NCBI GenBank assembly: GCA_910578995.1
Contig: CAJTSY010000041.1
Span: forward strand, 23,711 to 29,276
DNA: 5,566 nucleotides
Reading direction: 5' to 3'
Source: an uncultured Acetatifactor sp.
GTDB taxonomy: Bacteria; Bacillota; Clostridia; Lachnospirales; Lachnospiraceae
The notes beneath the pieces are model-generated. The model was not told the origin of the DNA. It did not search any database and was given only the letters and a program-made list of their open reading frames with translations. The translations under genes and the position numbers were made by a program. Shown piece by piece: positions 1-5,487 of the stretch. Each line of letters opens with the position of its first letter. Positions within the stretch are counted from its first letter, which is position 1.

Positions 1-1
1 G

Positions 2-133
2 GGCATGCGTCTGTAAATCCTATGGGGTACCGGGATGGTCACTGCTGTTTTAAGTTCCGCAGGGGCAAAAGGGCGCAAAACACACAGTCGCAAGGCATGC
101 GTCTGTATATTTCACGGGCTGCCCTGCGGGCAG
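2..133. repeat. Direct repeat pair plus short hairpin, possible edge of a repeat element
   Basis: The 14-base word GGCATGCGTCTGTA occurs at 2-15 and again at 94-107, in the same orientation and 92 bp apart. Just after the second copy, 119-133 forms a 6-bp hairpin (CTGCCC, loop TGC, GGGCAG). The middle of the stretch (about 75-92) shares the word GCAAAACACACA with the truncated miniature element at 5487-5549, which hints at a related or degenerate element, but the match is too short to prove it. No coding sequence is convincing here. The left edge is cut by the window. Confidence 0.4.
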
Positions 134-249
134 TTGCTATTGTAAAACACACTACATAGTTTTGGTTTTGTTCTAGAGCGAAATTGATGATCGAAAGTAC
201 AGGGAACAATGGAAAACCGTACGGCATTTTCCACTGCTTTGGAACATAA

Positions 250-328
250 AGGGAAGGGCTCCGGTATACTGTCTCTTTACCGATGATATGGAGGTGGTCG
301 GGAGCAGTGTTCCCGGAGCCTCTTCCCT
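250..328. repeat. Long-range inverted repeat downstream of the sugar-binding gene
   Basis: AGGGAAGGGCTCCGG at 250-264 is complementary to CCGGAGCCTCTTCCCT at 313-328, with a single bulged base and a 48-base loop. Read on the minus strand it lies 80-158 nt after the stop codon of the substrate-binding gene and is followed by a poor T-run (TTTATGTT). It could be a 3' RNA structure, a weak terminator or a decayed repeat. No gene is supported between 134 and 407. Confidence 0.35.
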
Positions 329-341
329 GTATGTACGAAAT

Positions 342-369
342 CTTCGTTCCGGCCAGGCCGGACTCGAAG
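342..369 (-). terminator. Candidate transcription terminator hairpin after the sugar-binding gene
   Basis: CTTCG (342-346), TCCGGCC (348-354), a single A, GGCCGGA (356-362) and CGAAG (365-369) form a nearly continuous GC-rich stem starting 38 nt past the stop codon on the minus strand. The tail that follows on that strand, ATTTCGT, is only a weak U-tract, so this is a plausible but not canonical rho-independent terminator. Confidence 0.42.
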
Positions 370-1570
370 GGGGGCGGGCGTTCATCCAGAAAGGCCTGCC
401 GGATATATTATTCCGCTGTCATTGCCTCCACGAAGGCATCCAGCTTCGCCTGAGCGTTGTCCTTGGTAATCTCGCCGCTGCGGATCTCGGTAGGGATGGC
501 TCCCGCATAGGACCAGTACCTTGCGCTGAAAGTGCTATTGACGGGCTGTGCCACGCTGGCGTTGTTGGACTCATTGATCAGCACGGTTGCCAGAGGGTCT
601 GCCAGGACTTTCTCACTGGAGCCTGCCGCTTTGTTGGCGGGAACCTGCTGGGACAGCTCATAGCGCAGTATCTGGTTCTCCTCGTTGCCGATAAATGCCG
701 CAAACTGAACAGCGGCCGCCATGTTCTTGGACTGCGCGTTTACGCCGATTGCCTTGGAACCGTAGAAGCCAAGCAGCTGATGATCCGTTCCGTCGGGATT
801 GAAGGTAGGGATGACAGCCATTCCCAGGTCATCGCCCAGCGCGTCATGATACAGCTGATAGTTCCAGCTTCCGTCGAACCATGCCCCGAGCCTGTGGCTC
901 TCAATCAGCTCGCTGACTGTAATCTCGCCGTCGAAAGCGCATTTGGGGTTGTTGATCAGGTCAATCAGGTAATTGGTAACTGCCAGGCCGGTGGCGTTGT
1001 TCCAGTCCACGCCTGCGGAAAGATCGCTTCCGTCAGGCCCGAAGATGGTGCAGCCTGCCCCGTAATAGTAGCATCCCAGCTTCCAGCCGCCTGCGGACTC
1101 GAAGTAATAGTTGTACACATCATCCGCTGTCTCTTTTGCCATAATCTTCTCCAGGGATGTGATGTCGGACTCATCCAGGAGAGTTTTGTCATAGTACATG
1201 AAGAAAGTATTGTGGGTAAAAGGAATCCCGTATACATTGCCGTCAATCATTACGGTATCCTTCACGGAATCCGCCATGTCATTCTTCACCATAGCCTCGG
1301 TCTCGCCGCCCAACTGCGCGATAGCGCCGGCCTCTACCAGCTGGGGAAGCTGGTCATTGGAAAACAGGAACACGTCAGCCGCGTTTCCCACATCCTTCAG
1401 CACCTCGTCCTGGCACTTGTCCTCGCCTACCACCTCGTTGGTCCAGGTGATATTGTACTCCGGATGCGCCGCCTGGAAAGCTTCCTGCATCTGGGTCATG
1501 GTCCCGGTGTCGATCTGGTTCTGAGGGCACCATACCTTCAGGGCGATGTCCTGCGTCTCACCGGAAGCCG

Positions 1571-1578
1571 CCCCCCCC
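1571..1578 (-). other. G8 homopolymer at the frameshift point
   Basis: Eight consecutive C on the plus strand (G on the coding minus strand) sit at codons 67-69, directly after ENAS. With eight G the frame runs on to FR and a stop six codons later; with seven G it reads SGGAASGE into the binding domain. Homopolymers of this length are prone to replication, transcription and sequencing slippage. Confidence 0.9.
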
Positions 1579-1602
1579 TGACGCGTTTTCGCCCCCTCCC
1601 TG

Positions 1603-1677
1603 GGCTTCGTCTCCCTGGGCCTCTCCACCCTGAGCCTCGCCGCCCTGAGCCTCGCCGCCCTGAGCCTCGCCGCCCTG
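1603..1677 (-). repeat. Five 15-bp tandem repeats encoding QGGEA linker
   Basis: Three identical units CAGGGCGGCGAGGCT (1677-1633) are followed by two diverged units, one encoding QGGEA and one QGDEA, down to 1603. Units are 15 bp, so gain or loss keeps the frame. They encode residues 34-58, the flexible spacer between the lipid-modified Cys23 and the sugar-binding domain. Copy number is likely to vary between strains. Confidence 0.9.
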
Positions 1678-1814
1678 GGAAGAACCCTGGGAACCGGGAT
1701 CATTGCCGCATCCTGCCAGGAGCGTGGCAGCCATGGCCGCCGTCAGCATCAACGCGCAAAACTTTTTCATTTTCATGTTAGAAATCCTCCTTTAGAAAAA
1801 TTTTATTGTTTCTT

Positions 1815-1830
1815 TGAATTTCGTTAGCAA
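1815..1830 (-). promoter_or_regulatory. Imperfect cre-like site near the transcription start of the sugar-binding gene
   Basis: On the minus strand the sequence TTGCTAACGAAATTCA has a good left half-site for the CcpA cre consensus (TGNNANCG) but a right half that fits only with one extra base. It overlaps the predicted transcription start, where catabolite repression would make sense. The match is imperfect, so this is a weak call. Confidence 0.25.
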
Positions 1831-1831
1831 A

Positions 1832-1860
1832 AAAATATCATATTTTTAGAAATGCGTCAA
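1832..1860 (-). promoter_or_regulatory. Sigma-A type promoter of the sugar-binding gene
   Basis: TTGACG (1860-1855), a 17-bp spacer and TATTTT (1837-1832) on the minus strand. The -35 is strong and the -10 weak. The predicted start near 1825 gives a leader of about 50 nt before ATG at 1776. Confidence 0.55.
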
Positions 1861-1928
1861 CCCTCAATTTATGCACAATTATTGATAATAACTGACTTTT
1901 TCCCCTATATTTATGCAAATTGCTCCCG

Positions 1929-1993
1929 TTTTCGAAAATAATAGCGAAACAAAATCACGAAACTTACAATTTTAAGTTTCGCGGTTTCGAAAC
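1929..1993. promoter_or_regulatory. Cluster of CG-centred palindromes, candidate LacI-family operators
   Basis: TTTTCGAAAA (1929-1938) and GTTTCGAAAC (1984-1993) are perfect 10-bp palindromes centred on CG, as LacI-family operators usually are. Between them CGAAACTTA (1958-1966) and TAAGTTTCG (1973-1981) form a 9+9 inverted repeat with a 6-bp centre, and a further CGAAAC half-site lies at 1945-1950. Another GTTTCG sits at 2129-2134, just upstream of the regulator's -35. The cluster is in the divergent region between the sugar-binding gene and the lacI-type gene, so the product of the latter is the natural candidate to bind it. This is inference; the distance from the sugar-gene promoter (about 70-130 bp) would suit an upstream or looping site. 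Confidence 0.45.
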
Positions 1994-2138
1994 TGTTTCC
2001 CAGAATCTGCATTTTACGTACCGTTTGTATATTTTCCGGTTTTTACAATCCCTCTTTCAACTTTTTATCTGTATATTGATTATAAAAATTTGTTTTTCCG
2101 CACGCCCCCGGGCTTTTTATTCTGCAAAGTTTCGATGT

Positions 2139-2181
2139 CAGGCTTGTATTTTAGCCTGCTTCTTGCTATAATCCTTATAGC
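2139..2181 (+). promoter_or_regulatory. Promoter of the lacI-type gene with two overlapping inverted repeats
   Basis: TTGTAT (2144-2149), a 17-bp spacer and a consensus TATAAT (2167-2172) preceded by TGC, an extended -10. CAGGCT/AGCCTG (2139-2144 and 2153-2158) spans the -35. The perfect repeat GCTATAA-TCC-TTATAGC (2165-2181) covers the -10 and the start point. A repressor bound at either would block this promoter, which fits autoregulation, though the binding protein is unproven. The predicted leader is about 55 nt. Confidence 0.65.
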
Positions 2182-2234
2182 GGGCAGCAAACTTATTGTC
2201 ATTTTTCACAAAATTTGAGGGGGAGGTACGCCTT

Positions 2235-3284
2235 ATGGCAACCATCAACGACATCGCCGTAAAGCTTGGAATATCCAAAAGCACGGTTTCCAAAGGTCTG
2301 AACAACGCCAGGGACATCAGCGAGGAAATGCGCAAGAAAATCCTGGAAACCGCCGTGGAACTGGGCTATGTCAACAAACGCCGCCAGAAGGAGCGCAAGG
2401 CCCTGTGCATTCTGGTTGAAAACATGGAATTCCACACCCCCAACCAGTTCGGCCATGATATTATCCTGGGCTTCAAGCAGATGGCCGAGCCCGAAGGCTG
2501 GACAGTGGACATCGTACCCATCGACATGGAGTTCCAACGGGGCATCCCCTACGGCGTCTTCATGATGGAGCACGGGTACCAGGCTTCCTTCATCCTGGGC
2601 CTGACCCTTCTGGATCCCTGGATGAACGAGTTTCGTACCTCGCGGATTCCCGCCGTGCTGTATGACAATTACGTAAAAGGCAACCCTACCATAGCCTCCG
2701 TGGGCTGCGACAGCCAGGAGGGTTTTGAGCTTGCCGTCAGGTACCTGGTCTCCCTTGGGCACAAAAAAATAGGCCTTATCTCCGGCCCGCTGGAGTCTTA
2801 CATCCTGAAAGCCAGGTACAACGCCTATATCAACGCCATGGAAAAATATGGCCTGGAAATCAACGAGAATTACATAGGCCTGGGATATTTTGTGAATGAC
2901 TCCACCAGAAAATATGTCCCAAAGCTTTTGGGGGAAGGCGTCACGGCCATCCTGTTTTCCCATGATGTGCGGGCCATCTCCGCCATCACGGAATGCGAAG
3001 ACCGGGGAATACGCGTTCCCCAGGACGTGAGCATCGTGGGGTTTGACGACCTGCCCATGACCGCCCATACCCTGCCTTCCCTGACCACCATCCGCCAGGA
3101 CCGGGCCGCCATCGGAAAGTGCGGTTTTTATGCCCTGTCCTCCCTGCTGAATGAGGTGGCCATCGGCTCCATTCTCCTGCGGGCCACCCTCATTATCCGG
3201 GATTCCACCGGGCCTGCCCCGTCAGGAATGCCGGGCTTATCCGGATCCGGTTCCGTATCCCCTGGCTGTTTCCCCATTGCCTGA
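2235..3284 (+). CDS. LacI/GalR-family transcriptional regulator with an unusual C-terminal tail
   Basis: The start at 2235 is chosen because GGGGGAGG lies 8 nt upstream and the protein then opens with MATINDIAVKLGISKSTVSK, the standard LacI helix-turn-helix (residues 3-22) followed by LGYV at 43-46. An in-frame ATG at 2196 has no such support. The usual hinge motif (PNxxAxxL) after the DNA-binding domain is missing; instead there is a basic stretch NKRRQKERK (47-55). The periplasmic-binding-like effector domain runs from about residue 57 to 325, with VGCDSQEGFELAVRYL (156-171), GHKKIGLISG (175-184), VPQDVSIVGFDDLP (261-274) and LTTIRQD (283-289). It normally ends near RDSTGP (322-327); here about 20 more Gly/Ser/Pro-rich residues follow, and this part is antisense to the antitoxin remnant. 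It probably senses a sugar and controls the divergent binding-protein gene. Family certain, ligand unknown. Confidence 0.93.
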   Translation: MATINDIAVKLGISKSTVSKGLNNARDISEEMRKKILETAVELGYVNKRRQKERKALCILVENMEFHTPNQFGHDIILGFKQMAEPEGWTVDIVPIDMEFQRGIPYGVFMMEHGYQASFILGLTLLDPWMNEFRTSRIPAVLYDNYVKGNPTIASVGCDSQEGFELAVRYLVSLGHKKIGLISGPLESYILKARYNAYINAMEKYGLEINENYIGLGYFVNDSTRKYVPKLLGEGVTAILFSHDVRAISAITECEDRGIRVPQDVSIVGFDDLPMTAHTLPSLTTIRQDRAAIGKCGFYALSSLLNEVAIGSILLRATLIIRDSTGPAPSGMPGLSGSGSVSPGCFPIA

Positions 3285-3303
3285 CCGCACATTGTTCTCT
3301 CAT
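3193..3303 (-). pseudogene. 5' remnant of an AbrB/MazE-type antitoxin gene
   Basis: On the minus strand, ATG at 3303 is preceded by GGAGGT with 7-nt spacing and opens a 36-codon frame ending with TAA at 3193-3195. Its first 17 residues, MREQCAVRQWGNSQGIR, carry the RxWGNSxGIR signature of the swapped-hairpin (AbrB/MazE) antitoxin DNA-binding domain. The expected continuation (IPK and the rest of an ~80-residue protein) is lost: from about residue 18 the sequence is not clearly antitoxin, although IRISPAFL at 20-27 may be a degenerate echo of that motif. From about 3218 leftward it is antisense to the conserved lacI-type C-terminus. No toxin gene is nearby. The simplest reading is a deletion or rearrangement that joined a 3'-truncated antitoxin gene tail to tail with the lacI-type gene. 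Whether the peptide is made is unknown. Confidence 0.62.
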
Positions 3304-3342
3304 AAATACCACCTCCGCGAAGCGTTATAACTGTATATATCT

Positions 3343-3370
3343 ATTATACACCATAATTTTATTATGTCCA
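3343..3370 (-). promoter_or_regulatory. Promoter of the antitoxin remnant
   Basis: TGGACA (3370-3365), a 16-bp spacer and a perfect TATAAT (3348-3343) on the minus strand, with a predicted start near 3336 and about 33 nt of leader to the ATG at 3303. The leader holds AT-rich near-palindromes (GTATA and TATAC around 3332-3349) that could be autoregulatory sites. It fires toward, and antisense to, the 3' end of the lacI-type gene. Confidence 0.6.
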
Positions 3371-3399
3371 CTTAAACGTAAATTTTAAATCGAGCAGGG

Positions 3400-3558
3400 G
3401 TGATTTAGTTACTGTTCACGGCTTCGCCGTTCACAGCAACATGATGCACACAAAATGAGCAAAGAACGCTCATTTTGGCGCCCGCTGTCTCGGGCTTTTC
3501 GTGCATAATGCGCACGAAAACCCTCGCGGAGGCACCGAGTGAACAGTAACGTGATTTA
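3400..3558. mobile_element. Miniature inverted-repeat element, copy A (143 bp) with 8-bp target duplication
   Basis: The element spans 3408-3550. Its ends are perfect 12-bp inverted repeats, GTTACTGTTCAC (3408-3419) and GTGAACAGTAAC (3539-3550), flanked on both sides by GTGATTTA (3400-3407 and 3551-3558), a clean 8-bp target duplication. It encodes no protein. The interior is a chain of hairpins: CGGC-TTC-GCCG (3419-3429), AAAATGAGC/GCTCATTTT (3452-3460, 3468-3476), TTTTCGTGC/GCACGAAAA (3496-3504, 3512-3520) and CCTC-GCG-GAGG (3522-3532). A second full copy is at 5337-5479. Such elements are moved by the transposase of a parent insertion sequence; 8-bp duplications fit families such as IS66, ISL3, IS256 or IS1595, but I cannot assign one. 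Confidence 0.9.
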
Positions 3559-3570
3559 GCCTGCGCATAT

Positions 3571-3597
3571 AAAAAGCCGCCACTGTCAGTGACGGCT
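3571..3597 (-). terminator. Rho-independent terminator of the pssA-psd operon
   Basis: AGCCG and CGGCT (3575-3579, 3593-3597) enclose CACTG and CAGTG (3581-3585, 3587-3591) with one C/A mismatch, giving a strong stem. On the minus strand it is followed directly by TTTTT (3575-3571). It lies about 70 nt beyond the psd stop codon. On the plus strand a looser T-run follows (CTCTTTTAT), so it may also slow transcripts from the lacI side, for which no other terminator was seen. Confidence 0.87.
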
Positions 3598-3668
3598 AAC
3601 CTCTTTTATAAGTGACAACAGCTGCTATTATTTGGAAGGACAAGGCCGTTTTTATGGTTTTCCCATTT

Positions 3669-4532
3669 TCAGCCGGCCCCTACCCGCTCGCCCAACCGGA
3701 CTTTGGTCTCTATACCCTTGATGGAATTCTCCAGGATATCCCCGTCGGGGCAGGCCGCTCCCTTCCGGGTGATCAGGATAACCGTGGAGCCGCCGAAAGC
3801 AAAGCGCCCCTTCTCCCATCCCCTGCGCACCTCGCTTCCCCTGGGATGGTTTATGATCCTGCCCACCATCATGGCCCCCACCTCCATCTGGATCAGGCGT
3901 CCGAAGTGTTCGGATTCCAGAATGCAGTATTCCCTGGTGTTTTCCTTATATACAGGGTAGTGCTCATTGGCCGCGGGATTTACCGTGTGCAGCACGCCGG
4001 GGATCTTGACGAATTTCCTTATCTTTCCGCTGTCCGCATATATATACCGGTGGTAGTCGTCCACGCACAGGCGGAACAGCCACACATAGCCCCCTGTGTA
4101 TTCCGCCGACAGCCTCCGGTCTTTCAGGAGGCTGTCCACCGTATAAGGCGCATGCTTCACGGTAAAAGTACAATCTTCCGTTATCTTATAGACGCTGAGC
4201 CGGCCGTCACAGGGACTGGCCAAAACCCCTGGATCCCTGTCCACCCTGCGGGCTCCCTCCGCCAGTCTCCTGGTGAAAAAATCATTGAAGGAGCTGTACT
4301 TTTTCGGCTGATATTCCCACATATCGATGCCATGGCTCCGGATAAAATGCCGGATCAGAACCCTGGAAAGTCCCGAGTCCAGGAACGCTCCGCCAATCCT
4401 GGAAAAAACCGGGGACACCAACGGTTTCAGCAGAAGCCTCCCCGCCCCATGCCCGTAGAGCCACTCCAACAGGCGGTCCTGCCGGGAATTCTCCTCCGTA
4501 ATATTTCCTTTTCTGTCAGCAACCAGATGCAT
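3669..4532 (-). CDS. psd: Phosphatidylserine decarboxylase proenzyme
   Basis: Converts phosphatidylserine to phosphatidylethanolamine and CO2 at the membrane, using a pyruvoyl group made by self-cleavage. The start at 4532 follows AGGGAGG with 6-nt spacing and gives 287 aa, close to usual for clostridial forms; an in-frame ATG at 4583 lies inside pssA and is less likely. The N-terminal helical region (about 1-75) is followed by SFNDFFTRRL (81-90), the SPCDGR motif with Asp109, VDDYHR with His161, and HTVNPAANEHYPVYKENTRE (182-201). The cleavage site FGGST lies at 246-250, with Ser249 expected to become the pyruvoyl. The segment after His161 reads HRYI, whereas E. coli has a second His at the matching point as I recall; clostridial forms vary there. 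The gene follows pssA by 20 nt and ends before a terminator. Identity is very secure. Confidence 0.96.
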   Translation of the reverse strand: MHLVADRKGNITEENSRQDRLLEWLYGHGAGRLLLKPLVSPVFSRIGGAFLDSGLSRVLIRHFIRSHGIDMWEYQPKKYSSFNDFFTRRLAEGARRVDRDPGVLASPCDGRLSVYKITEDCTFTVKHAPYTVDSLLKDRRLSAEYTGGYVWLFRLCVDDYHRYIYADSGKIRKFVKIPGVLHTVNPAANEHYPVYKENTREYCILESEHFGRLIQMEVGAMMVGRIINHPRGSEVRRGWEKGRFAFGGSTVILITRKGAACPDGDILENSIKGIETKVRLGERVGAG

Positions 4533-4552
4533 GCACTTCCTCCCTTCCCAGG

Positions 4553-5209
4553 TTATCCCCTGGTATTCACCAGGCTCCACCATCCCCGCCAGGCGAACAC
4601 AATCACCGCCACCGCGGCGGCCACCAACACCACGATCACAAAGACCTCCTTCACCGAAGGCTTCCTGACCTTGAAATCAAATATAAACAAAAAACCCACC
4701 AGAGCCACCGCAAAATGCAGCACCACCACAAAGGCGGCATGGCTGGGAAACAGCGGCGAAACCAGAAACAGTATGGGCAGGGCAATGGCCATGGAAGTAA
4801 TGGGCAGCCCCTGGTAATACTTTCGCGCCCCCCCTTCTTGTGCCTGCCGTTTGGCCTCCATCACGTTAAAGTATCCCAGACGGATGAGCCCTGCCAGTCC
4901 GTATAACGCCAGAACGGCCATACCGTAAATCCTGTCCATCCCCAGTTTATAACAGATAACAATGGGAAGTACCCCGAAACAGACGATATCACAGAGGGAA
5001 TCTATCTGAATGCCAAACATCTGCTCGTCCTCCGTGCGGTTTTTCTTTGTCCTGGCAATCTTGCCGTCAAACATATCACAGAGGCCGGAAAACGCCAGAA
5101 AGAAAATCGCCCAACGCAGGTGCATTGTAGATGCGGAAAAAATGCCCGCCACAGCTGAAATAAAACTGATATAGGTCAGTATCACAGTATAATCATAAAA
5201 TCCTATCAC
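4553..5209 (-). CDS. pssA: CDP-diacylglycerol--serine O-phosphatidyltransferase (phosphatidylserine synthase)
   Basis: Integral membrane enzyme joining CDP-diacylglycerol and L-serine to give phosphatidylserine and CMP, the substrate of the next gene. The protein is 218 aa and starts with GTG at 5209, preceded by a strong GAGGAGG about 7 nt upstream. The CDP-alcohol phosphotransferase signature is intact: Asp45, Asp48-Gly49, Ala52-Arg53, Gly66, Asp70 and Asp74, with a 12-residue gap between Arg53 and Gly66. From memory this longer gap, with a charged KKNRTEDEQ insert, is typical of clostridial enzymes. YYQGLPITS (131-139) is the family's second conserved segment. Hydrophobic helices lie at about 8-26, 32-44, 74-88, 93-111, 137-152, 157-178 and 188-206, so it is polytopic. 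It is the first gene of the pssA-psd operon, with its promoter at 5268-5296. No oddity was seen. Confidence 0.95.
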   Translation of the reverse strand: MIGFYDYTVILTYISFISAVAGIFSASTMHLRWAIFFLAFSGLCDMFDGKIARTKKNRTEDEQMFGIQIDSLCDIVCFGVLPIVICYKLGMDRIYGMAVLALYGLAGLIRLGYFNVMEAKRQAQEGGARKYYQGLPITSMAIALPILFLVSPLFPSHAAFVVVLHFAVALVGFLFIFDFKVRKPSVKEVFVIVVLVAAAVAVIVFAWRGWWSLVNTRG

Positions 5210-5267
5210 ACGAACTCCTCCTCATTTTGCACTTTATTCCCCATGCTCCTACATCCCCTACTTGTAC

Positions 5268-5296
5268 ATTGTATACCACCGCAAAAAAATTGTCCA
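5268..5296 (-). promoter_or_regulatory. Sigma-A type promoter of the pssA-psd operon
   Basis: On the minus strand TGGACA (5296-5291), a 17-bp spacer containing a T7 run, and TACAAT (5273-5268). The predicted start near 5261 leaves a leader of about 50 nt before the GTG at 5209. Copy B of the miniature element begins only about 40 bp upstream of the -35. Confidence 0.6.
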
Positions 5297-5328
5297 CAAA
5301 AAATGTCCGCTTTCCACGGGAACTGTCG

Positions 5329-5487
5329 AAAAAAATGTTACTGTTCACGGCTTCGCCGTTCACAGCAACATGATGCACACAAAATGAGCAAAGTGCGCTC
5401 ATTTTGGCGCCTGCTGTCTCGGGATTTTCGTGCAAAGCGCGCACGAAAACACCTCGCGGAGGCACCTGTGAACAGTAACAAAAAAAT
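5329..5487. mobile_element. Miniature inverted-repeat element, copy B (143 bp) with 8-bp target duplication
   Basis: The element spans 5337-5479 and has the same perfect 12-bp ends as copy A (5337-5348 and 5468-5479), the same length and the same orientation. It is flanked by AAAAAAAT at 5329-5336 and 5480-5487, again an 8-bp target duplication. It differs from copy A by scattered substitutions and compensating one-base indels. The hairpin arms at 5381-5405, 5425-5449 and 5452-5462 are unchanged while the loops differ (AAAGAAC against AAAGTGC; ATAATGC against AAAGCGC). It lies just upstream of the pssA promoter. Confidence 0.9.

Larger units (their letters stand above)
408..1776 (-). pseudogene. 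Sugar ABC transporter substrate-binding lipoprotein (family 1), frameshifted at a G8 tract
   Basis: This is an extracellular solute-binding protein of the MalE/UgpB type that would be lipid-anchored outside the cell and deliver a sugar or oligosaccharide to a permease. ATG at 1776 lies 8 nt after AAAGGAGGA. Residues 1-23 are a lipoprotein signal peptide: MKMKK, a hydrophobic stretch and the lipobox LLAGC (Cys23). A Gln-Gly-Glu-Ala repeat linker follows. This frame then hits a stop at 1558-1560. The mature domain, beginning near ETQDIALKVWCPQ and containing YGIPFTHNTFFMYYDKTLL and LLGFYGSKAIGVN, continues in another frame down to TAA at 408. The shift falls at eight G (minus strand) at 1578-1571; removing one G gives an uninterrupted protein of about 455 aa, a normal length for the family. 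It could be a sequencing error, a true lesion or a phase-variable switch. Permease genes are absent from the window. The substrate is not determinable; maltodextrin-like is a guess. Confidence 0.88.

Noticed and set aside
39..227. A 62-codon minus-strand frame at the left edge
   Set aside because: It runs through the direct repeats and the 119-133 hairpin and shows no domain; more likely translated repeat DNA.
173..385. A 70-codon minus-strand frame just after the sugar-binding gene
   Set aside because: There is no ribosome binding site before its ATG, it contains the hairpins at 250-369, and the composition is not protein-like.
1603..1677. The 15-bp repeats as a CRISPR-like array
   Set aside because: The units are directly adjacent with no spacers and encode an in-frame QGGEA linker.
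288..1781. A 497-codon open frame on the plus strand
   Set aside because: It is antisense to the substrate-binding gene, has no recognisable domain, and is Leu/Pro/Arg-rich as expected from a GC-rich shadow frame. Conserved family motifs are all on the minus strand.
2199..3068. A 289-codon minus-strand frame
   Set aside because: It lies opposite the LacI-family gene, which has a clear start, RBS and family motifs. The antisense product resembles nothing known to me.
3612..4817. A 401-codon plus-strand frame across psd and pssA
   Set aside because: It is a shadow of two well-identified minus-strand genes, with low-complexity Thr/Ala-rich and Pro-rich sequence and no domain.
3408..5479. The two element copies as ends of one composite transposon carrying pssA-psd
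   Set aside because: Each copy has its own, different 8-bp target duplication immediately at both ends, so they inserted independently rather than moving the operon as a unit.
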